Assembly: GCA_050955105.1 (NCBI GenBank) | Contig: JBPBQZ010000102.1 | Span: 1 to 13,214, forward strand | Length of the DNA: 13,214 nucleotides | From: JBPBQZ01 sp050955105 | GTDB taxonomy: Bacteria; Pseudomonadota; Gammaproteobacteria; Burkholderiales; Burkholderiaceae | Direction: 5' to 3' | Part shown: positions 6,556 through 12,586 of the stretch, piece after piece | How the letters are laid out: each line of letters opens with the position of its first letter | Position numbering within the stretch: the first letter of the stretch is position 1 | Program-made: the position numbers and the translations under genes | Notes under the pieces: model-generated | Databases searched by the model: none | Told to the model about the DNA's origin: nothing | What the model saw: only the letters and a program-made list of their open reading frames with translations

Positions 6556-7713
6556 ATGCACCCCTCGATCAAGCCCTTTCGCGTAGATGTGCCAGAAGCC
6601 ACGCTCGTCGACTTGCAGGCGCGCCTGCAGTCCGCGCGCTTGCCTGCCTATGAGCCCGTAGGCGAGCCCTGGCGCTATGGCACCGCGCTCGATTACATGC
6701 ATGGCGTGCTGCGCTATTGGCGTGACGAGTACGACTGGCGCGCCTGGGAGAAGCGCTTGAATCGCTTCAAGCACTTCCGTACCTCACTGGGTTCGGGCGA
6801 TGTGCACTTTATCGTCGAGGAAGGTTCGGGCACGGCACCCACGCCGCTGCTGCTCACCCATGGCTGGCCAGGATCGTTCGTCGAATTTCTCGATATCATC
6901 GAGCCGCTCGCGCATCCGGAACGCTTCGGCGGCAGGGTCGAAGACGCTTTCACGGTGGTCGTGCCGAGCCTGCCCGGCTACGGATTCTCCGACCCGCCGC
7001 CCGCGCCAATCACGCCGCGCGACGTAGCCGCGCTGTGGCGCACGCTGATGGTCGAGAAACTGGGTTTCGACCGCTATGTCGCGCAAGGCGGTGACTGGGG
7101 CGCTACCGTGACCTCGTGGCTCGCGCTTGACCATCCGGCCGAGCTGGCGGCGATCCATCTCAATATGGTGAGTTTTCGCCCCTGGACGGGGGCGGGTGCG
7201 GCACCGCTCGACGACGATGAAAAACGCTGGCTGGAAGCCGCGCAGAAGCGCCGCGACGGCGAAACCGCTTATCAGCAGATTCAAGGCACCAAGCCGCAAA
7301 CGCTGGCGTATGCGCTGACCGATTCGCCGGTGGGCCTGGCCGCATGGATACTCGAAAAATTCCATGGCTGGACCATCCCGAAGCAAAATGCCGCGCCGCC
7401 GTTCGACCCTGGCCATTTGCTGACGAACATCATGTTGTATTGGATTAATGGGATCAATGCGGCGAACTGGTTGTACTGTGCCACCGTGAACGGCACCTCG
7501 TCCTTTTTGCAGCCCGGCGAGAAAGTCGCGGTGCCGACCGGGGTGCTGCTATTTCCGGACGACCTGTCGGTGCCGCCGCCGAATGCCTGGATCAAGCGCG
7601 TCTATTATTTGGTACACCGCAGCGACGCCTTGACGGGTGGCCATTTCGGCGCCCTGCAGTGCGGAGCGGCGTTCGTTGCTGACGTACGTCTGTTCTTCCG
7701 CGCCTATCGGTAG
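6556..7713 (+). CDS. Epoxide hydrolase, alpha/beta-hydrolase with N-terminal EHN domain
   Basis: A 385-residue protein, the usual size of microsomal-type bacterial epoxide hydrolases. An EHN domain (about 2-110: IKPFRVDVPEATLVDLQARL, and WRDEYDWRAWEKRLNRF) leads into the hydrolase core. Oxyanion-hole motif HGWPGS is at 102-107, nucleophile Asp180 in the elbow GGDWGA, PSLPGYGFSDPP at 137-149 and catalytic His363 in GGHFGAL. The lid lies about 205-320. The enzyme opens an epoxide by attack of Asp180, giving an alkyl-enzyme ester then a diol. After GGHF the usual acidic A-L-E-x-P segment is replaced by ALQCGAA; the family core otherwise looks intact. ATG 6556 is preceded by GGAG at 8 nt; the upstream GTG at 6523 is weaker. 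It is 90 bp behind the AAHS transporter and probably its partner; cytoplasmic, no signal peptide. Confidence 0.92.
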   Translation: MHPSIKPFRVDVPEATLVDLQARLQSARLPAYEPVGEPWRYGTALDYMHGVLRYWRDEYDWRAWEKRLNRFKHFRTSLGSGDVHFIVEEGSGTAPTPLLLTHGWPGSFVEFLDIIEPLAHPERFGGRVEDAFTVVVPSLPGYGFSDPPPAPITPRDVAALWRTLMVEKLGFDRYVAQGGDWGATVTSWLALDHPAELAAIHLNMVSFRPWTGAGAAPLDDDEKRWLEAAQKRRDGETAYQQIQGTKPQTLAYALTDSPVGLAAWILEKFHGWTIPKQNAAPPFDPGHLLTNIMLYWINGINAANWLYCATVNGTSSFLQPGEKVAVPTGVLLFPDDLSVPPPNAWIKRVYYLVHRSDALTGGHFGALQCGAAFVADVRLFFRAYR

Positions 7714-7747
7714 CAAGCAGGCGCACCGTCTGCCATACCGCCGTAAG

Positions 7748-7763
7748 TTTCCGGGCCCGGAAA
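7748..7763. repeat. Perfect 16-bp palindrome TTTCCGGGCCCGGAAA
   Basis: The sequence equals its own reverse complement over 16 bp, 34 bp after the epoxide hydrolase stop and 63 bp before the small ORF at 7827. As RNA it could form a six-pair stem with a GGCC loop, but the next bases (atgctccttt) are not a clean U-tract, so it is a weak terminator candidate. As DNA it is a good site for a dimeric protein. Function unknown. Confidence 0.45.
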
Positions 7764-7826
7764 ATGCTCCTTTCTCGTGTGTGTGGCTTAACGCACAAAA
7801 TCGACATTAGAGAGATGGGAGACATT

Positions 7827-7913
7827 ATGATCAGATCCGTTCAATTTCGGGCCGCGTTGGCAGTTGTTGCGTTATTGGTCGTGTGGACATACGCGTGTTC
7901 AACCTGGTTCTGA
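7827..7913 (+). CDS. Possible 28-residue hydrophobic small protein
   Basis: ATG at 7827 is preceded by a good ribosome site (GGGAG, 5 nt spacing). The frame encodes a short basic start (MIRSVQFR), then a hydrophobic stretch AALAVVALLVVW and the tail TYACSTWF before TGA. The pattern is that of a single-pass small membrane protein; A-C-S near the end resembles a lipobox but the protein stops six residues later. It might instead be the start of a decayed longer secreted protein. It sits between the palindrome at 7748 and the inverted repeat at 7922. I recognise no family, and support comes only from the ribosome site and composition. Confidence 0.35.
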   Translation: MIRSVQFRAALAVVALLVVWTYACSTWF

Positions 7914-7921
7914 CGCGGCTG

Positions 7922-7944
7922 CGTTACGTGACAATGACGTAACG
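7922..7944. repeat. Inverted repeat CGTTACGT-N7-ACGTAACG
   Basis: Perfect eight-base arms around the spacer GACAATG, 8 bp after the stop of the 28-residue ORF and about 113 bp before the DUF2945 gene. It could be a hairpin ending the small transcript, though no T-run follows, or an operator for the gene downstream. A partial third arm, GTAACG, follows directly at 7945-7950. Confidence 0.45.
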
Positions 7945-8057
7945 GTAACGTCGCCACATAAAGCCAGCGCCTGCCGGCATGCAGCGCAAATTGCAATTCA
8001 TGCACGGCATGGCGCGACGCTTGCGCATTCACGGCACCACTTCACCGGGAGCCGTCC

Positions 8058-8273
8058 ATGCGCCAAGCCTTCAAACTTCACGACAAAGTCAGTTGGAATT
8101 CGCCGCAAGGCCCAACTCACGGGCAAGTGGTGCGTATCATCACCCAACACCTCGACCTCGATGGCCACACCGTGGCGGCAACCCCCGACGACCCTCACTA
8201 TGAAGTGCAGAGCGATAAGAGCGGCCGCCATGCGGTCCATCGAGGCGAAGCGCTGCGCCCTTATAAAGACTAA
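8058..8273 (+). CDS. DUF2945 / HVA1-family Tudor-like small protein
   Basis: A 71-residue protein matching the DUF2945 (hypervirulence-associated protein, TUDOR-like) pattern: a K-x-x-D-K-V-S-W-N opening (KLHDKVSWNSPQG, residues 6-18), GQVVRIIT (22-29), the basic-polar stretch LDGHTVAATPDDPHYEVQSD (34-53) and a KSGRHAVHRGEALRP close (54-68). The known members are small beta-barrel proteins of unproven molecular function in bacteria and fungi. Length is normal, so the gene looks intact. Start supported by GGGAG at 6 nt. It stands alone, with long non-coding stretches on both sides, and has no visible link to the catabolic cluster. Confidence 0.9.
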   Translation: MRQAFKLHDKVSWNSPQGPTHGQVVRIITQHLDLDGHTVAATPDDPHYEVQSDKSGRHAVHRGEALRPYKD

Positions 8274-8791
8274 CCGCGCATTCGCGCCAATGTCTGGGTT
8301 AAGTCGGCAAGCCGCTAGCGCCGCGCTTCTCAGCTTGACTTCCCTCTGATCAAAACTAGGCTCAAAGCACCAGCGAGCAAGCGGCGTGTGTCGGATCCGG
8401 TCGGCGGAGCGGCAGCGGTCGCATGCCCGCGGCAAGCAACGCTCGGAGCGTCTGCAGTGGCGCCGCACGGCGTTTGAACTGCGGGTAACGACGACAAGTT
8501 CCCCTCAAAATAATTAAGGATAACTATATAAGATTGGCATTCGGCGATCCGCACGTTGTTCCTATCGATGTGCGAACAAGCGAGGCAACTTCATATGTCT
8601 GATCAGGGTAGTTTTTTTCCGCTTAGCGAAAACAGACAGTTCGCAATACGACGATCAAGAAGGCAAGGCAACGGCGCCGGCGCGCTACCGCGGAGATATC
8701 TGTTCGTTCGCGACCGGAGCAACAGGCATCAGTTCTGACGCACCAGCGCCCCGCGCGCTGCTCTATCCATCTATCGAGAGGCATACGCATC
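8274..8791. other. 518-bp stretch without a convincing gene
   Basis: Between the DUF2945 gene and the unknown gene at 8792 I see no frame with family resemblance. The part from about 8500 to 8640 is clearly richer in A and T than its surroundings and contains TATATAAGAT (8525-8534). A 47-codon frame starts at ATG 8595 behind GAGG but its Arg-rich product looks random. The stretch may hold the promoter and a long 5' leader for the gene at 8792, or be a decayed region. Confidence 0.5.
8525..8534 (+). promoter_or_regulatory. AT-rich box TATATAAGAT, possible -10 region
   Basis: Identical to the 10-mer upstream of the dioxygenase gene (941-950, minus strand). It sits in an A+T-rich island and includes TATAAG. 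No clear -35 element is found at standard spacing, and the next gene start is about 258 bp away, so a promoter role would imply a long leader. Confidence 0.25.
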
Positions 8792-9199
8792 ATGGCAAAT
8801 CACGGCGACTTCATTGCACTTTCCATCAGTACCGCGGACGGCTTTCTCGGCGTTATGATCCGTCAGGCCATTGAATCTCAACAACGTCAATGGGGATACA
8901 TCATCTCGGCCTATTCCCAAACCAAATTTCGCGTAGACGTCTATCCCGCGAGCCGTAATCAGTCAGGCCAGAGCAAGGACGAATATTTGCGACAGGTGAA
9001 GGCCGATATGCAACCACTGGAAGTGGAGGTGTATTCCGACTTCATGCGGATCAACGATATTGGATTGAATGTGAACACCACCGGTAGCGCGCGCGTCCGC
9101 GTGGTATACGAAGGCACGGTGCAGGTGTCGAAGTACGACAGCGATCAATACGACAGCAAGGCCGGTAAAGAGATGGTACCGGTGCATTACCGCGTTTAA
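8792..9199 (+). CDS. Unrecognised 135-residue protein
   Basis: I do not recognise this family. The ATG at 8792 follows GAGAGG by about 10 nt and base composition in the frame fits a real gene. The product is soluble, without signal peptide or membrane segment. Residues 6-30 (DFIALSISTADGFLGVMIRQ and on) form a plausible strand-helix start, 36-52 (YIISAYSQTKFRVDVYP) beta strands, 55-70 a polar Gln/Ser/Asp-rich loop, then alternating strands (VEVYSDF, IGLNVNTTG, ARVRVVYEGTVQV) and a charged SKYDSDQYDSKAGKE turn before the end. Mostly beta, in the style of a small beta-sandwich; the Asp-rich turn might bind a cation, which is speculation. It stands alone, downstream of the 518-bp empty stretch and convergent with the exporter at 9353. 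Confidence 0.7.
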   Translation: MANHGDFIALSISTADGFLGVMIRQAIESQQRQWGYIISAYSQTKFRVDVYPASRNQSGQSKDEYLRQVKADMQPLEVEVYSDFMRINDIGLNVNTTGSARVRVVYEGTVQVSKYDSDQYDSKAGKEMVPVHYRV

Positions 9200-9352
9200 G
9201 GTGTCGGTAGGCGGAGGGGCACGATCGGCTCGCAGCAAGGACCTGATTCATCTTCTGCGCGCCGGAATTCGTCAACATGCAAATCCATCGAAGACGTTGC
9301 GCTTATTTCGCCATCCGATATCCGTACCATTTGTATCTTGCACGCGCAAGAA

Positions 9353-10555
9353 TCACCCATTCCGCACCGGCGTAACCGAGGCATCGTACAGTGTCAATGC
9401 GGCCCCGACGCTCAAGGCCACAACAAAGACAATGGTTCCCATAACGATTCCCCCACTCGCAAAAATGATCGATGCGAGAGGAACGACCGATAGAATGACA
9501 ATGTTGTTGAGCGTCTCGGCGGTTGCGAGCACCACTCCTTTGTCGCAATCCGAGCGTTCGGCCAACACGGTCGTTGCCGACGGGGCACCAGCTCCGAGGG
9601 CCGCGCCCCATGCTGCGAGGCAGATGAGCGCACCTGATATCGGCAACGGCAGAAGATTGAATGCCGCGACGGAAACGATAAGCGATATCGTCACGACAAT
9701 CAGCGAGCGTTCTTCGCTACCGGTGAGGCGTTGCAATCTTCCAGCCGATAAATTGCCGATGCCAAGCCCAATGCCAAACGTGGTCACACTCATGCCGACT
9801 TGCGCGACGTCGAGCTGGTAGCGTTGACGCAAAACTTCGCCCGACAAAAGAAACGCGGATACGCCGGTGCCGTTCCACAGGCCCTTCGCAAGCAATGGGC
9901 GCGTGACGTTCGGATTGCGTAGCCACTGGAAGCCACGGCTTCCATGCAGCGCAGCAACGGCTCGCCGCTTCGGCATTGTCACGGTGCCGATCATAAAGGC
10001 GACGATGCAGCCAGCCGACGTCAGCAGGAACGGTGCGCGCCAACCGACCCAGCTGCTGAGAAGACCAGCCATCGCGGGACCGAGTGCGATGCCAAATGTC
10101 ATGCCGAGCATGACGGCGCCCATCGCTGACGCGTGGCCTGTGCGCGGCACGACCTCGGAAATCAGCGCGAACGCTGTCGGAATGATGACCGCGGAGGCGA
10201 GGCCGCCGAATATCCGCAGCGCAATCGCGATCTCGAACGTCGGCGAGAACGCGATGCCCATGCCATCGACCGCGAACGACAGCAGTGCGACCAGCAGCAG
10301 GCGGCTGCGGTTGACTCGGTCGGAAAGATAGCCGAGGAGCGGCGCCGCGATCGCGTACGCGAACGCGTAACTCGAGATCAGCCACGCGATGCGGACCGAG
10401 TTGGTGCCGAATGCGACGCTGAGCGGATTCAGCATCGCCGAGAGCATGAACTCGCTCGCGCCGACGAAGAATACCGACATCGACAGCACGAGCAGCAAGG
10501 TGCGAGCATTGTCAGCACAGGCAATGGTTTCGGAAGAAAAAATGCCTTTTTCCAT
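9353..10555 (-). CDS. MFS exporter, DHA1 (AraJ/CmlA-like) family
   Basis: A 400-residue inner-membrane protein with about 12 helices. TM1 has the DHA1-type FFVGASEFMLSAML (29-42), motif A is GYLSDRVNRSRLLLV (75-89), TM4 has LRIFGGLASAVIIPTAFAL (113-131) and motif C lies in TM5 (GMTFGIALGPAMAGLLSSWVGWR, about 151-173). Relatives export sugars, arabinose-type compounds, chloramphenicol or purines by proton antiport. The ATG at 10555 is the best start, though no Shine-Dalgarno is visible; an alternative GTG at 10627 adds 24 residues without family features. The 3' part is less GC-rich than the genes on the left. Upstream on the same strand lies a truncated 2OG oxygenase, so the exporter has probably lost its original partner and perhaps its promoter. 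Confidence 0.9.
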   Translation of the reverse strand: MEKGIFSSETIACADNARTLLLVLSMSVFFVGASEFMLSAMLNPLSVAFGTNSVRIAWLISSYAFAYAIAAPLLGYLSDRVNRSRLLLVALLSFAVDGMGIAFSPTFEIAIALRIFGGLASAVIIPTAFALISEVVPRTGHASAMGAVMLGMTFGIALGPAMAGLLSSWVGWRAPFLLTSAGCIVAFMIGTVTMPKRRAVAALHGSRGFQWLRNPNVTRPLLAKGLWNGTGVSAFLLSGEVLRQRYQLDVAQVGMSVTTFGIGLGIGNLSAGRLQRLTGSEERSLIVVTISLIVSVAAFNLLPLPISGALICLAAWGAALGAGAPSATTVLAERSDCDKGVVLATAETLNNIVILSVVPLASIIFASGGIVMGTIVFVVALSVGAALTLYDASVTPVRNG

Positions 10556-10666
10556 AAGAAAGTGAATTGACAGAACGGAGAATCGGGAGGGCAGGACCGT
10601 CGACGCTGAGGTGTTACGGGGCGGCACGACGGTTGGATGATCGAGGTGGAGAGGGACCGGAGGCGC

Positions 10667-11035
10667 TCAGTAGAGCCCCTCCGCGTCGCGATCATAGGTG
10701 TTGGTCAGGATCCTCTCAAGGAAGGCGTTGAAGTCGGTCGCCAGCACCAGGCCGTCCTCAGGATCGAACCGATACAATCCCTCGCATTTTCTCGTATCCA
10801 GGCTGCTGTCGACGAACATGGCATAGGAGAACCGGTCCGGGACGCCCTTGGGCCGCACCTGCTGTTCGACGACGCGATGAGCGACCGCCGCGACGGGCAT
10901 GCGCGTGTCCCGCGTGAGGATCTCGATCGCGCAGCCGAAATTCATGACGAAGGCGTCCGGCCTTGGAACGATTGGTAGCCACTGGCGCCCGCGCCGGACC
11001 TCAAGTCCGGGCTCAAGCGAACGAAGCATTGTGAT
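10667..11035 (-). pseudogene. C-terminal remnant of an isopenicillin N synthase-like 2OG-Fe(II) oxygenase
   Basis: The minus-strand frame ending at 10667 shows about 120 residues of the C-terminal half of this oxygenase family. It keeps ITMLRSLEPGLEVRRGRQWL, then VPRPDAFVMNFGCAIEILT, the distal iron ligand in AVAHRVVEQQ and the 2-oxoglutarate-binding R-x-S as DRFSYAMF. The first half, including the H-x-D iron motif just before ITML, is missing: upstream of about 11035 the frame continues to 11125 but encodes unrelated residues antisense to another gene fragment. Intact members run about 310-350 residues. Without H-x-D it cannot be an active oxygenase, though ATG 11029 could still start a peptide. 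It lies 111 bp upstream of the DHA1 exporter on the same strand and was probably its operon partner. Confidence 0.75.
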
Positions 11036-11083
11036 CCACCCGGCGGGCGCCGCGCTTTGCGCGTGGTTCGGTCGCCGCAGCGA

Positions 11084-11197
11084 CTCATCACGCCGGCACT
11101 GCTTCCTGTCCTGTTCATTTCCCACGGTGCGCCGACTTTTGCGGTCGAGCCTGGGTTGGCGGGTCCGCGTCTGACCGAAATCGGGCGGCCGCGCGCA
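11084..11197 (+). pseudogene. N-terminal remnant of a 4,5-DOPA-type (LigB-fold) extradiol dioxygenase
   Basis: About 38 codons in one plus-strand frame read LITPALLPVLFISHGAPTFA followed by VEPGLAGPRLTEIGR, the characteristic opening of the DODA/YgiD class III extradiol ring-cleavage dioxygenases. The His of ISHGAP is one of the metal ligands. The expected continuation (P-R-P-R-A then a V-S-P-H-W strand) breaks after PRA at about 11197; the frame then runs to a stop at 11321-11323 through unrelated Gln/Arg/Leu/Glu-rich residues. Intact proteins are about 260 residues, so over 80% is lost. No ATG is visible at the proper start. It abuts the oxygenase remnant on the opposite strand, which points to a recombination or deletion junction near 11035-11084. 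Confidence 0.7.
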
Positions 11198-11377
11198 TTG
11201 CAGAGGTGGCAGCGCTTGCTGGAGGAGAAGGAACAGCGCTTGCTGAGGCTTACGGGTGAGTTTTTAATAACTGTCGCCATCGAGCTTTGCAACCAGGCTT
11301 CCCACACTATTTCGGGACGCTAGCGCACTTTGCCAAAAGTTGCGGAGCCCGGACGCGTCTCTCCCTGGAGCCCCTTG

Positions 11378-12484
11378 ATGGCCAATACGCTTGCAGTCCG
11401 TCCCCTGCCTTTTGATCCTAATTTCGAACAAGTGCCCGACGACGAAGCGGCAACCACACAGCAGCTCGTCGACACGATGCGCTCGATAACCGAAACCACT
11501 TATAAAGACCACGGCCACGCGACGCGCAGCGTGCACGCCAAAAGTCATGGCTTGCTCCAGGGCGAGCTGGAAGTCAGTGCCGATCTGCCGCCGGAGCTGG
11601 CCCAGGGCGCTTTCGCGAAGCCCGGCATCTTCCCGGTGGTCATGCGCTTTTCCACCAACCCGGGCGATATCCTCGACGACAAGATCTCGGTGCCGCGCGG
11701 CCTGGCCGTGAAAATTATCGGCGTGGCGGGTGCGCGCTTGCCGGGCAGCGAGGCCAACACTACCCAGGACTTCGTCATGATCGATGCGCCGGCGTTCGCC
11801 AACGCCACGCCCAAAGCCTTCCTCGCCAATCTCAAATTGTTGGCGAAAACCACTGACAAGGCGGAAGGCTTCAAGAAGACCATGTCGGCCATCTTGCGTG
11901 GCGTGGAATCGGCGGTGGAGGCGGTAGGCGGGCAGAGCGGCACGCTGATGAGCCTGGGCGGGCATCCACAGACGCATATTCTGGGCGAAACCTTTTACAC
12001 GTCGGTACCTTTCTTATACGGTCCGTACTTTGCCAAGCTAAGCATCGCGCCTGTGTCGCCTGCATTGACCGTGCTTACCAAGGCGCCGGTCGATCTGAAA
12101 GACCGGCCCGATGGCCTGCGCGAAGCGGTCAACGATTTCTTCGCGCGGCAGGGCGGCGAATGGGTGGTGCGAATTCAACTGGCGACCGATATCGACAAGA
12201 TGCCGATCGAAGACGCGTCGGTCAAATGGCCGGAAGACGAAAGTCCCTATGTGACGGTAGCGCGGATTCGCGTGGCGCCACAGCCGGCGTGGAGCGAGGC
12301 GCGTTCCGTCGCGATCGAAGACCGCCTGGCGTTCAGCCCGTGGAATGGACTGGCTGCGCATCGGCCGCTGGGCGGCGTGATGCGCTCGCGCAAACCGGCT
12401 TATGAGATGTCGGCGCAGTTCCGCGGGCAGGCGAATGGTTGCCCGATGCACGAGCCGCGCGTCAACGAGCCCTTGGGCGAGTAG
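11378..12484 (+). CDS. Catalase-family (SrpA-like) heme protein
   Basis: A 368-residue protein, shorter than classical catalases (about 480 or more) and typical of the SrpA-like catalase-family clade. The distal His lies in SVHAKSHGLLQGELEV (His53), with RFSTNPGD at 90-97, PRGLAVKIIGV at 106-116 and the distal Asn region NTTQDFVMIDAPAF (Asn127). The close DRLAFSPWNGLAAHRPLGG (315-333) occupies the place of the R-x-x-x-Y proximal segment of catalases, but shows Phe/Ser rather than Tyr. Members are presumed heme peroxidases or catalase-like enzymes acting on peroxides; substrate is not clear. A Cys-Pro pair occurs near the end (NGCPMHEP). No signal peptide is evident. ATG 11378 follows GGAG at 7 nt; the longer start at 11330 lacks one. 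It stands just right of the gene-fragment scar and converges on the ABC gene. Confidence 0.92.
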   Translation: MANTLAVRPLPFDPNFEQVPDDEAATTQQLVDTMRSITETTYKDHGHATRSVHAKSHGLLQGELEVSADLPPELAQGAFAKPGIFPVVMRFSTNPGDILDDKISVPRGLAVKIIGVAGARLPGSEANTTQDFVMIDAPAFANATPKAFLANLKLLAKTTDKAEGFKKTMSAILRGVESAVEAVGGQSGTLMSLGGHPQTHILGETFYTSVPFLYGPYFAKLSIAPVSPALTVLTKAPVDLKDRPDGLREAVNDFFARQGGEWVVRIQLATDIDKMPIEDASVKWPEDESPYVTVARIRVAPQPAWSEARSVAIEDRLAFSPWNGLAAHRPLGGVMRSRKPAYEMSAQFRGQANGCPMHEPRVNEPLGE

Positions 12485-12586
12485 TTGGTCGGTAACGGTT
12501 CGGCATGGCGGCAGCGCGTGGTCGAAGCTGGCCGCGCGTGCCGGGCTATACGGCGACGAAGGCCGTCAGCGATGCGCCCGGCGCCT

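Noticed and set aside
7748..7763. Rho-independent terminator of the epoxide hydrolase transcript
   Set aside because: The palindrome can fold, but no proper U-tract follows; kept only as a palindrome.
8595..8738. 47-codon frame with GAGG 9 nt upstream of ATG
   Set aside because: The product is Arg-rich and patternless after the first residues, with no family resemblance; probably a chance frame in a non-coding stretch.
9201..9821. 206-codon plus-strand frame opposite the DHA1 exporter 3' end
   Set aside because: Antisense to a clear MFS protein; Thr/Ala-rich product without family features.
12485..12586. Bidirectional terminator between the catalase-family and ABC genes
   Set aside because: I looked for a GC-rich stem followed by T-runs on either strand in these 102 bp and saw none that is convincing.
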